From CAYMCQ01 sp964389025 (GTDB lineage Bacteria > Verrucomicrobiota > Verrucomicrobiia > Limisphaerales > CAYMCQ01), in contig CAYMCQ010000007.1 of assembly GCA_964389025.1 (NCBI GenBank), forward strand, positions 19,590 to 83,589: 64,000 bases of DNA. The letters run 5' to 3'. Shown piece after piece: positions 52,587 to 62,183 of this stretch; the first letter of the stretch is position 1, and each line of letters opens with the position of its first letter. The notes beneath the pieces are model-generated. The model ran no database searches. It saw nothing but the letters and a program-made list of their open reading frames with translations, and was not told the origin of the DNA. A program made the position numbers and the translations under genes.

Positions 52587-53846
52587 TTAAGGCGTCTCAA
52601 ATGCTTCTTCTTTTCTTCCCGCGATGACGTTCGTCGTCGGTTTCTTCGGCGGTTCGCGGAAGAAGATGAGGAAAATCAGCAGCACGGCGGCTGCGCCCCA
52701 TACGGGAATTTGCCAGATGGCTTGCCAATCGTAATTCAAACCGCTTGATGGCAGGGCGAGTTTATGCGCGGCCAAAACTTTTCCGGCGAGGAACGTTCCG
52801 ACGAACGCGCCGACGCCCCAGAGAATGAACGCGATGAATCCCTGCGCCGCGCCTCGGATGCGTTCGTTCGCTTCGTCGTCAACGTAAAGTTGTCCGGCGA
52901 TGAAAAGGAAATCGTAGCAGCAGCCGTGCAGCAGGATGGCGCTGAAGATGAGCGCAGTTTGCGCCGCGCCCGCGCCGACGCTGCCGGCGAGCAGGAAATA
53001 TCGCGCCACCCAGCAGGCGATGCCCATGAAGATGGTCACTTTGTAGCCGAAGCGCTTCAGGAAAAATGGCAGCAGCAGGAAGAAGCAAACGTCGGACACT
53101 TGCGCGAGCGAAGTTTTCGCCAGCATGTTTTCCCATTTCAATTCGGTGAGGTAGATGCCGAGGTTCACGAAATAAAAATACAGCGGAATGCAGATGAGGA
53201 ACATGCACGCGATGAAGATGGCGAAGGACGGTTTCTTGAGCAGCGCGAGCGCGTCGAGGCCGAGGATTTCGCCGACGCTGACGTTCGCCCCGGTCTTTTT
53301 CGGCGGCGTGTGCGGGAGCGTGAGCGAAAAGATGCCGAACAGGATTGAAGTTCCGCCAGCAACATAAAATTGGATGGGTGATTCCGCGCCTTTGAGTGCG
53401 TTGACGACAATCAATCCGCCAATCCAGCCCACGGCGGAAAGCATTTTCACGCGCGGAAAATCCGTTTTTGGATTTTGCAGGTGATGCAACGAAAGGGAAT
53501 TTCCCAGCGCGAGCGTTGGAACGTAAGTCGCACAGTAAAGAATCAGCATGGGATAAAACGCGCCGAATGTTTTCATGTTCGGCAGCAGAAACATCAGCGC
53601 GCCGCCGAAAACTCCAAGCGCAGCAAGCAATTTTTCCGACGCGAAATAACGATCGGCGATCAGCCCGACGAAGAACGGCGAGATCATCGCGCCGATGGCG
53701 AACGCGCCGTAGGCCAGTCCGATTTGCGCGCCTTCGAACTTCAGCGTGTTGCCGAGGAAGGCGCCCATGCTCACATACCAGCATCCCCAGATGAAGTATT
53801 GCAGGAACATGAACGCGCCGAGTTTGATCTTGAGTTGGGTTTGCAT
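52587..53846 (-). CDS. MFS transporter of the nucleoside/sugar permease type
   Basis: 419 residues from ATG 53846; twelve predicted helices. The start (LKIKLGAFMFLQYFIWGCWYVSMGAFL) is typical of the nucleoside:H+ symporter (NupG-like) group widespread in Planctomycetes, Verrucomicrobia and Bacteroidetes. The substrate is not certain; sugars or nucleosides are possible. It converges on the methyltransferase gene. Confidence 0.85.
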   Translation of the reverse strand: MQTQLKIKLGAFMFLQYFIWGCWYVSMGAFLGNTLKFEGAQIGLAYGAFAIGAMISPFFVGLIADRYFASEKLLAALGVFGGALMFLLPNMKTFGAFYPMLILYCATYVPTLALGNSLSLHHLQNPKTDFPRVKMLSAVGWIGGLIVVNALKGAESPIQFYVAGGTSILFGIFSLTLPHTPPKKTGANVSVGEILGLDALALLKKPSFAIFIACMFLICIPLYFYFVNLGIYLTELKWENMLAKTSLAQVSDVCFFLLLPFFLKRFGYKVTIFMGIACWVARYFLLAGSVGAGAAQTALIFSAILLHGCCYDFLFIAGQLYVDDEANERIRGAAQGFIAFILWGVGAFVGTFLAGKVLAAHKLALPSSGLNYDWQAIWQIPVWGAAAVLLIFLIFFREPPKKPTTNVIAGRKEEAFETP

Positions 53847-54020
53847 GGCGGTGGATTTGGTGCGCGAACCGTAGAAGATTTCAGCGCGGGCGAGAAGAAG
53901 AAAATTGGGATGGCCATAATGTTCTGTTGACGTTCCCGGCGATCCTTGCGAACCATTGGCCATCGCAATCTCAGCGCGGGATTGAACGTCTGCAAACCCA
54001 AAATCGGAAAGGAAAAAACA

Positions 54021-54980
54021 ATGAGCAGTTCATTCTTCCATGTGTTCGACAACGACATTGCGAAAGTGACCGTGAGTGCGGCCACGAAGAGCGCGCTGCG
54101 CGGAAACTGTCTGGAGATGACGATGTTCAGCGTGGGCGGCGGCGAGGCGATCTTGTTGCGACGCGGCAAGCAGGTGGTTCTGGTGGATGGTGGCGCGGGC
54201 GACGAGGAGGAAAACGTGCCGCTCGGGAATTTTTTGGCGGATTATCTCGCTCGCCCGTCCAATAAATTCAAGCTGGTGGCGCTGGTCGCTTCTCATCCTC
54301 ACACCGATCATCTCAACGCGAATCTCCCTCTCCTGAACAAAGGCGGCGCGTCAATTCTCACGCCGGGCGCGCGCTATTACGACAACGGCGAGGAGTATCC
54401 GACGAAATTGAAAACCGGTCTACTTCCCCACTTGAACAGCCCCAGCAGCGGATTGACCCGAATCACAGTCACCAAAACGGGCAAGGACTTCACGCTGGGC
54501 GCGGACGTGAACATCAGCATGTTCGTCAATGGAGACGACAAGCCCAAACCTCCCTACAAATCCATTTTCATGTCCGTGAAGTTCGGCCAGGCGAGTTTCC
54601 TGTTCACGGGAGACGCTTACATCGCTTATGAAAATGTATTGCGTCAGTCCGATCACAAGAGCGAACTGGCTGCGCACGTTCTGAAAATCACCCATCACGG
54701 CAGCAAATACGGGACGGGCGCAAAGTTCGTGCAAGATGTCAACCCGCGCATCGCCGTCGCCTCGACCGGCGAGGAAACCGATCACACTCTGAAGCAAGAT
54801 GTCATCGACAATCTGAGGAAAAACAATCCGCATTGCGAGATACGCGACACATTCAAGGACAAGGGCGACATCATCATCCGCACGGACGGAAAGTCCCGCA
54901 CCATCGGCGGCAACAATGGCGTGTTGTATGAGATCAAAACCGTCGTGCCCGGTCGTTACAAGCACAACGGCAACTCGTAG
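54021..54980 (+). CDS. Cytoplasmic metallo-beta-lactamase-fold hydrolase, ComEC-like
   Basis: 319 residues from ATG 54021, preceded by AAAGGA. Motifs: VVLVDGG, metal motif ASHPHTDHL, FLFTGDA and KITHHGSKYG, all as in the ComEC-type hydrolase domain. There is no signal peptide. It shares the fold with the exported protein at 11283 but lacks its large insertion. Confidence 0.82.
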   Translation: MSSSFFHVFDNDIAKVTVSAATKSALRGNCLEMTMFSVGGGEAILLRRGKQVVLVDGGAGDEEENVPLGNFLADYLARPSNKFKLVALVASHPHTDHLNANLPLLNKGGASILTPGARYYDNGEEYPTKLKTGLLPHLNSPSSGLTRITVTKTGKDFTLGADVNISMFVNGDDKPKPPYKSIFMSVKFGQASFLFTGDAYIAYENVLRQSDHKSELAAHVLKITHHGSKYGTGAKFVQDVNPRIAVASTGEETDHTLKQDVIDNLRKNNPHCEIRDTFKDKGDIIIRTDGKSRTIGGNNGVLYEIKTVVPGRYKHNGNS

Positions 54981-55091
54981 GCGGCGGGGTGGCGTCCGCG
55001 TTCTGAACGAGCCTGAGCTTGTTTCTTCGGATGGCAACCGAATGACCAACTCGTAACTACGCATCCAGTTTTTCCGTCTGAACCACAAGGT

Positions 55092-56465
55092 ATGAAAAAA
55101 ATCCTCACCACCCTGATCGCCCTTGCTGCCGCCACGCTCAACTTACTCGCGGCGGACAAACCTAACATCCTTTTCATCCTCGCCGACGACTCGGGCATTG
55201 ACGACTACGGCTGCTACGGCTCCGACCGGTTCAAGAAGTTGACGCCGAACATTGACGCGCTCGCCAGGTCGGGGATTAAATTCCTGCGCTGTTACGCCGA
55301 GCCGGTGTGCGGGCCGACGCGGGCCACGCTCATGACCGGGCGCTACGTGTTTCGCAACGGCGCGATCAACAATCAAGTCACGCGCGCGACGTCGTTCAAG
55401 AACGAGCCGTCGGTGGCAAAAACTTTGAAACAGGCTGGCTACGCGACGGGCATGGCGGGCAAGTGGCGGCAGATGGGCGATTCGCCGGGCGATTGGGGCT
55501 TCGAGGAATTCATCACGGACAACACGGCTGGCGGCTGGTTTTGGCAAAAGGGCTACAACAAAAACGGCGAGCACGTGACGACCGACAACGAAATTTATTT
55601 TCCGGACGTTTGCCTCGACTTCGCCGTTGATTTCTTCAAACGCCACAGGGACGAGCCGTTTTATTTTTATTTCCCGACGCATCTCGTTCACGGGCCAATC
55701 CTTCGCACGCCCGACACGAAGGACGGCACGAAAGGCCAGGAATCGCTTTACGACGACAACATCGCTTACCTGGACAAACAGGTCGGCCAGCTCCTCGCCG
55801 CGCTCGACAAGCTCGGCTTGCGCGAAAAAACGCTCGTCATTTTCTCCGGCGACAACGGCACGGCCAAACGCTCGAACACGATTGGCGGTCGCGAAGTCCA
55901 CGGCGCGAAAGGTTCAACGTTGGAAGGCGGCTCCCGAGTGCCGCTCATCGCGAACTGGCCGGGCGTGACGCCGCAAGGCAAAGTGCTCAACGACCTTGTG
56001 GACTTCACCGATTTTTTTCCGACATTCGCCGAGATCGCCGGCGCGAAAATGCCCAAGGACGTGAAGATGGACGGACACAGTTTCGCGCCACAGCTTCACG
56101 GCAAAAAAGGCAGGCCGCGCGACTGGATTTTTGTCCAGCTCAACGCGAAGTGGTATGTCCGCAACGACGGCTGGAAATTGAACCAGGCCGGCGAGCTTTA
56201 TGACATGAGCGACGCGCCGTTCGTCGAGAAACTTGTTTCGCCCGATCAGGAAAATTCCGCCGCCAAGAAAGCGCGAAAGAAATTGCAGGCCGCACTGGAT
56301 GAATTGAAGCCGAGCGCGGGAAAAACTCCCGCGGCTGCGGAGACTCCAAACAGAAAAACCAGACGACAACTCAGGCGGCAACAGCGCACCACGACCAGCG
56401 GGCCGGCGCAGACTCAGGACGTTTTGCCGGCACGGATTGCATTGCGCAACGAAGTGCCGACGTAA
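55092..56465 (+). CDS. Exported sulfatase
   Basis: 457 residues with a signal peptide ending LNLLAA. Formylglycine site CGPTR in the C-x-P-x-R pattern, preceded by calcium-binding ILADDSG. A lysine-rich tail with KKARKK follows the catalytic domain. It removes sulfate esters from polysaccharides and needs a formylglycine-generating enzyme or anaerobic maturase, neither seen here. Confidence 0.9.
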   Translation: MKKILTTLIALAAATLNLLAADKPNILFILADDSGIDDYGCYGSDRFKKLTPNIDALARSGIKFLRCYAEPVCGPTRATLMTGRYVFRNGAINNQVTRATSFKNEPSVAKTLKQAGYATGMAGKWRQMGDSPGDWGFEEFITDNTAGGWFWQKGYNKNGEHVTTDNEIYFPDVCLDFAVDFFKRHRDEPFYFYFPTHLVHGPILRTPDTKDGTKGQESLYDDNIAYLDKQVGQLLAALDKLGLREKTLVIFSGDNGTAKRSNTIGGREVHGAKGSTLEGGSRVPLIANWPGVTPQGKVLNDLVDFTDFFPTFAEIAGAKMPKDVKMDGHSFAPQLHGKKGRPRDWIFVQLNAKWYVRNDGWKLNQAGELYDMSDAPFVEKLVSPDQENSAAKKARKKLQAALDELKPSAGKTPAAAETPNRKTRRQLRRQQRTTTSGPAQTQDVLPARIALRNEVPT

Positions 56466-56503
56466 AGAAACCCGCTTCAACCTGGAAGAAAAATCAGAGC
56501 CTT

Positions 56504-57934
56504 CTAGCGTCGCACTCCAAATTCAAACGCTCCGATGTCCGGTTTGCCATCGTCCGGACGTTTTTCGCCCGACTGGTGTTTCACGTATTGCATGTCCATG
56601 TCCGGCAACGACGCGTTTCTCCCCACCCCCGATTTTTCTTTGCCCGGGATTTGATCGCGACACGGCGAAGTAGCACTCAAACGAAAATCCTGCCCCGCAA
56701 AATCCACAAAACCCGGCTCGACGCCGGTGATGTTCGTGCCGTCGTCGTGGACTTTCGGCTCGCGGTTGCGATTGAACGACGGCTTCCAATCTTCCTTGAG
56801 CCAGTTGTGACTGAGATTCACCACGCCGCGCGCTTCCACGATGCCGAGCCGTGCTCTCGGCGCAGTCGGCGTGTAGAAAATATTGTTGAAACACTCAACC
56901 GTCTCGTCATCAGTCGGGATTCGGAAGATCGTGGTGCGGTCGCGGCGCAGCGAGACGACCGTGTTATTGTAAAACCAAAGCTTGCCCTTGCGGTAAAATG
57001 ATTTATTCGAGCCGTCGCCGCCGTAATGAATCGTGAACGGATGATTTGCTTGCGGCGGTTGCACGAGCACGTTTCCGTAAACGAATGTCTGCCGGTATTT
57101 CGGATCGTTGCGGACAATTTTGCTGTCCTCGGCATCTACGAGATCAAGTTGTTTGTCGCCGCCTTCGATCCAGTTGTAGCGCACGACGAGTCCCGCCGAG
57201 CGGTCTTTGAGATTGATGCCGAGGCAGCCTTTCCGCAGCGGGCCGAAGTGATTGAACTGATACGTGATGTTGACTGCTTCAGTGTAGGCATTGTGCTCGT
57301 AACCGCTCAGAATGTTTCCGTTGTCGTAAATGTGATTGCCTTCGATCAAAACGTCGCGCGTCGCGCGGTCATCGCCCGAGCTGATGAAAATTCCGTTGCC
57401 GCAATCGTGCAAAATGCAATTGCGGATCGTCACGTCCTCGCCGCGCTCGATGTGAATCCCGGCGGCGCGACGGACATAAACCTTCTCGCTGCCGTCCTCA
57501 GCGGTGAACTTGAACGGTGGACGCGCGTTTCGGATGTCGAGATTTTCGATGACGATGTGCTGCGGAATTTTGTCCGGCGTGTCCTTTGCGACGCCGATGC
57601 GGATGAGGCCGCGAACATCGCCCCAGAAATTCAGATGTTTACGGGTCGTCGCGCCGTCGCCGTCAATGACCGGCAACTCCCCTTTCGGCCCCGGCACACC
57701 GCGAATCGTGATTGGCGCATCGGGTTTGCCCTGACGCGAGATGGCAATTTTTTCCTTGTAAGGTTCCGCGCGCCAATGAATCAAAACCGTGTCGCCGGCT
57801 TGCAATGATTCCCACGGCACGTCGCCGACGGCGCGGAATTTTTTCGACGGGCCGACTTCGTAAGTTGCAGCGAAAGCTGTGCTGCAAACTTGAAGGAAAC
57901 AAAGCGCAGCGATGGCGTTTAGGAAACGGCTCAA
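56504..57934 (-). CDS. Exported right-handed beta-helix protein
   Basis: 476 residues with a signal peptide (FLNAIAALCFLQVCSTAFA). Repeated coils carry the NxI/NxIxDN pattern (IENLDIRN, IRNCILHDCGNGIFI, IEGNHIYDNG). This is the fold of pectate-lyase-like and chondroitinase B-like enzymes. I cannot name the substrate. Convergent with the sulfatase, and both probably act on acidic polysaccharides. Confidence 0.8.
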   Translation of the reverse strand: MSRFLNAIAALCFLQVCSTAFAATYEVGPSKKFRAVGDVPWESLQAGDTVLIHWRAEPYKEKIAISRQGKPDAPITIRGVPGPKGELPVIDGDGATTRKHLNFWGDVRGLIRIGVAKDTPDKIPQHIVIENLDIRNARPPFKFTAEDGSEKVYVRRAAGIHIERGEDVTIRNCILHDCGNGIFISSGDDRATRDVLIEGNHIYDNGNILSGYEHNAYTEAVNITYQFNHFGPLRKGCLGINLKDRSAGLVVRYNWIEGGDKQLDLVDAEDSKIVRNDPKYRQTFVYGNVLVQPPQANHPFTIHYGGDGSNKSFYRKGKLWFYNNTVVSLRRDRTTIFRIPTDDETVECFNNIFYTPTAPRARLGIVEARGVVNLSHNWLKEDWKPSFNRNREPKVHDDGTNITGVEPGFVDFAGQDFRLSATSPCRDQIPGKEKSGVGRNASLPDMDMQYVKHQSGEKRPDDGKPDIGAFEFGVRR

Positions 57935-57949
57935 AATTTTTTCTCCAAA

Positions 57950-58714
57950 CTAACTCCCGTAAATACGGATCAAATCTTTCGCAGCCGCTTCGTAAGCCTG
58001 CAGTTTGAGCTTCTCGACTTGCCGCTGGTCGGAAACTGCGCGGTTGTAAGTGCCGCTCATCGCCTTGTCCTCACTCGGCTTGGTTGAAAATACCGACCAA
58101 TTGCCTGAGCGCACGTCCATGACAGCGACTTTGATTCGGATGCGCATTTGCTGTTTTTCATCCGGCACGGCCCAGCCGACAATCGGCACCCACGAAACCG
58201 GTTTGCTCGCCAGACCTTTACGAGCCGATTCCAAAATGCCCCAGTAACAAACAATCGTCTCGCAGCCGCCGCAAGCCGCCGCAAGCCGCAACGATTTCGC
58301 GTAGCTGGCTTGTGCGGTTTTTTCCTGACCGCCATCGCGACGCGAATCGGTTGGCACGCCTGAAAACTGCACGACGCTCACGAAACGGTTCAACTCGTTG
58401 ACCATCGGCTCGTCGGGAAACATCGCGCCCGACTGAACGAGCAGGATTGCGCTGCCGCGAGTCAGCTTCACGCGCGCCTTCGCGTCCAGCGCCTTCGCGA
58501 TGTCCGCGTCCGTGATGGTTTGGTCGCGGTCAACGCCCAGCACATCGAACTCGCTCAACTCGCCGCGATAAAATGAATTGCCGCCGCCGTAATATCCGCC
58601 GCCACGATAGCCGGAATTGGAAATGGAGCGCGTTTCGCAGCCGGTCACCAAAATCAGCAGCAGAGTTGAGAGACCAAACAAGCTGAACAGCACGGGAGTA
58701 ATCTTTGTTTTCAT
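57950..58714 (-). CDS. Lipoprotein, unknown family
   Basis: 254 residues with a lipobox LVTGC. A glycine/tyrosine-rich stretch follows (YRGGGYYGGG), then a soluble domain that includes GAMFPDEP and a GWAVPDE segment. Upstream of the beta-helix gene, 15 bases from its start, so the two may be co-transcribed. Confidence 0.7.
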   Translation of the reverse strand: MKTKITPVLFSLFGLSTLLLILVTGCETRSISNSGYRGGGYYGGGNSFYRGELSEFDVLGVDRDQTITDADIAKALDAKARVKLTRGSAILLVQSGAMFPDEPMVNELNRFVSVVQFSGVPTDSRRDGGQEKTAQASYAKSLRLAAACGGCETIVCYWGILESARKGLASKPVSWVPIVGWAVPDEKQQMRIRIKVAVMDVRSGNWSVFSTKPSEDKAMSGTYNRAVSDQRQVEKLKLQAYEAAAKDLIRIYGS

Positions 58715-58799
58715 AAAATTCTTGGGCCAGTCCTTTGATACAACGAAGGCCGCTTCCGTTCAAGCGTGCTTGGCTTCTTTGAGTTTCATATTTTACCAC

Positions 58800-59576
58800 C
58801 TATTCTTTAACTCGGTCAGAAAGTTTTTGAAGTTCTTCTGCACATTCTCTTAATTCATTCCTGCTTCTTTCCCGCTTATTGATTATTTCATCCAAGCGAG
58901 GAGATTGAATGCCAAGGTCTGCCAGTTGATCTCTGACTGCTACTAATCTTCCAAAAAATGTTTTGATAAATTCGCCCAATTCTTGATTGAAATAGGCGCG
59001 TGCCCCCTCATACCATTTTTTTTCTTCCGTCCCCAATATTTCAGCAACTTTTTCGATGCTGTTGTTTGTCAGCGTGCCGCCACTTGCTACATAATCCTCG
59101 AAAAAGTATTTCATGTGCTTCTCCCGCAAATCACCCCGCCATTGATTAGTGTTATTTTTTGCGTTCAGAAAATCCACTATTTGACTGGATAAAATTTTTG
59201 CCCGCTTCTTTACTGCTTTGGCACTCACGTCTCGTTCTTCCTGCAATCCAGAAAGCTTCCCTTTGGCGGTATCCAATTCTCTTTGATAATATCGAAGGTC
59301 AGCCGAATCGAGGCATCCCTTAATTAAAAATCCAGACGCCGCGAAAATAATCGCCATACCCAATATGAATCTCAGGAACTTTGCTTGATTTACAATATGG
59401 GAATGTGTGGTCACGTCATCCCCCATTGCGTCAAAGCCAGCCCATTTAAGCATTCCCTCAATCCATGCCTTGGTAAATTCTTTCGGAAGCGTAGGTTTAG
59501 CTTTTGTGACGGTTTGCGTCTGTTGAAGTAATGCCCGTTCACTTTGCCGCCGAGCCTTGCGTGATTCGCCTGACAT
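58800..59576 (-). CDS. Single-pass membrane protein with coiled coil
   Basis: 258 residues: basic N-terminus, one membrane helix (FLRFILGMAIIFAASGFLI), then coiled coil and a helical domain to the end. Base composition is lower in GC than the neighbours, which suggests recent acquisition. No family recognised. Confidence 0.6.
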   Translation of the reverse strand: MSGESRKARRQSERALLQQTQTVTKAKPTLPKEFTKAWIEGMLKWAGFDAMGDDVTTHSHIVNQAKFLRFILGMAIIFAASGFLIKGCLDSADLRYYQRELDTAKGKLSGLQEERDVSAKAVKKRAKILSSQIVDFLNAKNNTNQWRGDLREKHMKYFFEDYVASGGTLTNNSIEKVAEILGTEEKKWYEGARAYFNQELGEFIKTFFGRLVAVRDQLADLGIQSPRLDEIINKRERSRNELRECAEELQKLSDRVKE

Positions 59577-59650
59577 GCCTTTACAGAATGAAAAAACAGT
59601 CCGACTACGTAAAGCTTGAAGTTACGTATGCGAAGGGGATAATTCCGGTT

Positions 59651-60907
59651 TTACGGAAACAACCCCCTTATCTTCTTCGCCTCCTGCACGCGCTTGATGC
59701 CGACGCTCAACGCCGCCATGCGCATCGGGATTTTTTGTTTGCGGCTCATGGCCAGAACTTGCGCGAAGGCGGTCTCCAAAATGCGGAAGAGTTTGTCCGT
59801 CACCTCGGTCTCGCCCCAGAAAAAGCTTTGCAAATCCTGCACCCATTCGAAATAACTCACCACCACGCCGCCCGCGTTGCACAGCACGTCGGGGATCACA
59901 AAAATCTCCGGGCGACTCTCCAGAATTTTGTCGGCCTCGGGCGTCGTCGGGCCGTTGGCGGCCTCGGCGAGGATGCGGCATTTGATTTTTCCGGCGTTGG
60001 CTTCGGTGATTTGCTGTTCCATCGCGGCGGGCACGAGGATGTCGCACGGCGTCACAAGCAATTGTTCGTTTGAGATCGGTTCGGATTCGGGAAAGCCGGC
60101 GACAGTTTTCTTTTGCGCGACAAATTTTTCCAGCGCGAACAAATCCAATCCTTTTGAATTGTGAATGCCGCCGTTCACGTCGCTGACGGCGAGAATTTTT
60201 GCGCCGTAACGCGCGAGCGAGAGAGCGGCAATCGAACCGACGTTTCCGTAACCTTGCACGACGGCAGTGGCCTTCGCCATGTCGAGGCCGACGGTGTCGG
60301 TCGCGCGGTTGACGAGATACGCGACACCGCGCCCGGTCGCCTCGCGCCGCCCAAGCGAGCCGCCGAGAGCGACGGGTTTGCCGGTGACGATGCTCGGCAC
60401 GGCGTGGCCTTCGTGCATCGAGTAGGTGTCCATCATCCAGGCCATGACTTGTTCGTTCGTGCCGAGGTCGGGCGCCATCACGTCCACTTGCGGGCCGATG
60501 AACGGAATCATTTCCTGCGTGTAACGGCGCGTCAGGTTTTCGAGTTCGCGCGTGGACATCTTGCGCGGGTCGCACGCGATGCCGCCTTTCGCACCGCCGT
60601 AAGGCAGGCCGGTGAGCGCGCATTTCCAGCTCATCCACATCGCCAGCGCCGCGACTTCGCCAAGCGTCACGTCGGGATGATACCGCAATCCGCCCTTCGT
60701 CGGCCCGAGCGTGAGATGATGCTGGACGCGGTAGCCGGAAAAAACTTTCACGCTGCCGTTGTCGAGACGCACGGGCAGCGCGACGGTCATGGAGCGCTTT
60801 GGAAATTTCAGCCGGTCGCGATCAATTTCAGGAATCTGCAAAAAGTCAGCGACGGAATCGAATTGCTGGCAGGCCATCTGGAAAGTTGGATTGTTGTAGA
60901 TTTCCAT
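59651..60907 (-). CDS. gdhA: Glutamate dehydrogenase
   Basis: 418 residues from ATG 60907. Glu/Leu/Phe/Val dehydrogenase fold: KGGLRYHP, catalytic LPYGGAKGGI, and NAD-binding QGYGNVGS. The length and motifs fit the hexameric NAD-type enzyme that links 2-oxoglutarate and glutamate. The much longer frame upstream is not coding for this enzyme; homology begins at MEIYNNP. Confidence 0.92.
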   Translation of the reverse strand: MEIYNNPTFQMACQQFDSVADFLQIPEIDRDRLKFPKRSMTVALPVRLDNGSVKVFSGYRVQHHLTLGPTKGGLRYHPDVTLGEVAALAMWMSWKCALTGLPYGGAKGGIACDPRKMSTRELENLTRRYTQEMIPFIGPQVDVMAPDLGTNEQVMAWMMDTYSMHEGHAVPSIVTGKPVALGGSLGRREATGRGVAYLVNRATDTVGLDMAKATAVVQGYGNVGSIAALSLARYGAKILAVSDVNGGIHNSKGLDLFALEKFVAQKKTVAGFPESEPISNEQLLVTPCDILVPAAMEQQITEANAGKIKCRILAEAANGPTTPEADKILESRPEIFVIPDVLCNAGGVVVSYFEWVQDLQSFFWGETEVTDKLFRILETAFAQVLAMSRKQKIPMRMAALSVGIKRVQEAKKIRGLFP

Positions 60908-61010
60908 GCAGCAAAGATAATTCCTTTGCGTCCTGCGGCGAGATGAATTATGCCTGCCAATCGTTGAAGCAGCCCCGAAAGCTTTCGGGGTTGAAAAGTG
61001 TCCCTGCCAA

Positions 61011-61385
61011 ATGATGCACACAGATTGGAATTCATTGAGATCAATGGCGCTGGCCGAAGTGGACGCGACCCTGGCGGCGCTTCCAGCACCGTTGCTGGAG
61101 CGGGTGCGCGATCTTCCCGTCACGTTTGAACCTGTGCCCAACGCGGAGATGCGAGCTGACGGGATCGCAGCCGACACGCTGGGGTTGTTTGTCGGGCCGG
61201 AGTTCGCCGATGAAGTTGTGGTGCCAATGCCGCCGCAGATCATTCTTTTTTTGGACAACCTGTGGGACTTCGCCGGGGCAAATGCGGAAAGTTTCCGCGA
61301 GGAGGTTCACACGACCCTGCTGCATGAATTGGGACATTACCTCGGGCTGGATGAGGGCGGACTGACTGAGCGCGGGCTGGAATGA
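61011..61385 (+). CDS. Mini zinc metallopeptidase (DUF1025/zincin type III)
   Basis: 124 residues. HELGHYLGLDE near the C-terminus supplies the HExxHxxGxxE/D zinc site. The length and the position of the motif match the small possibly non-secreted zincins of this group. Start may be the first or second ATG. Convergent or divergent neighbours offer no clue to its substrate. Confidence 0.85.
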   Translation: MMHTDWNSLRSMALAEVDATLAALPAPLLERVRDLPVTFEPVPNAEMRADGIAADTLGLFVGPEFADEVVVPMPPQIILFLDNLWDFAGANAESFREEVHTTLLHELGHYLGLDEGGLTERGLE

Positions 61386-61433
61386 GAGATTCGATGTTCA
61401 CCAAAGAGCGTTTACGAGTTACCATAATCGCGC

Positions 61434-62183
61434 ATGTCCGACACGCTCGTCGTCAACGAAATCTATCTGAGCCTGCAAGGTGAAAGCACCTTCGCCGGAC
61501 TCCCGTGCATCTTCGTGCGGCTGACCGCGTGCAACCTGCGCTGCTCGTATTGCGACACGGCATACGCGTTCACGGAAGGGCAGAGAAAATCGTTGGCGAA
61601 AATCCACGCTGAAATCCAGCGGCTGGCCGAGCCGTTTCAAATCGGCGATCAGCGATCGGCGATCGGCGATTCCAAACTTCCTCTGATTGAAATGACCGGC
61701 GGCGAGCCATTGCTTCAGCCAAATGTTTTGCCGTTGATGAAAAAACTTTGCGACGATGGCTTCACGGTGCTGCTCGAAACCAGCGGGGCGCTGGACATCT
61801 CAAAAGTTGATCCGCGCGTGCGGCGCATCATGGATTTGAAATGTCCCAGCAGCGGCGAAGCCGGGCGCAACCGCTGGGAAAACCTTCGCGAACTCAAAGC
61901 CACGGATGAAATCAAATTCGTCATCGGCACGCAGGAAGATTACGGCTGGACGAAGGAACAAATCGCGAAGCGAAGGCTGGATTCTATTTGTCCGCTGTTG
62001 GTTTCGTGGGTTCACCCGCTCGCGCCTGAGCAACAAGACAAGTCGTTGAAAAAAGTCCCGCGAGGCCAGACGCCGATTTCCCGGCAGCAACTCGCGGAAA
62101 AAATCATTGCCGATGCGTTGCCAGTGCGGTTTCAAATCCAGATGCACAAAGTCATCTGGGCACCGGAGCAAAGAGGCGTCTGA
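61434..62183 (+). CDS. queE: 7-carboxy-7-deazaguanine synthase
   Basis: 249 residues. Radical-SAM motif CNLRCSYCDT, preceded by FxSxQGES. The TGGEPLLQ stretch binds SAM. It makes the deazaguanine core of queuosine. Residues about 70-79 are encoded by a run of GATCGGC-type repeats (61641-61671), an apparent in-frame insertion in a surface loop. It overlaps the aminotransferase gene by one base (TGATG). Confidence 0.9.
   Translation: MSDTLVVNEIYLSLQGESTFAGLPCIFVRLTACNLRCSYCDTAYAFTEGQRKSLAKIHAEIQRLAEPFQIGDQRSAIGDSKLPLIEMTGGEPLLQPNVLPLMKKLCDDGFTVLLETSGALDISKVDPRVRRIMDLKCPSSGEAGRNRWENLRELKATDEIKFVIGTQEDYGWTKEQIAKRRLDSICPLLVSWVHPLAPEQQDKSLKKVPRGQTPISRQQLAEKIIADALPVRFQIQMHKVIWAPEQRGV
61641..61671 (+). 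repeat. In-frame ATCGGCGATC direct repeats inside queE
   Basis: Near-tandem copies of ATCGGCGATC/AGCGATCGGC are translated as IGDQRSAIGDS. The same word family appears at 63343-63410 in the next gene, there with an inverted partner. Confidence 0.7.

Noticed and set aside
59622..61258. Alternative frames and a long upstream extension over glutamate dehydrogenase
   Set aside because: The dehydrogenase motifs begin at the ATG at 60907, and the upstream part overlaps the zincin gene on the other strand.
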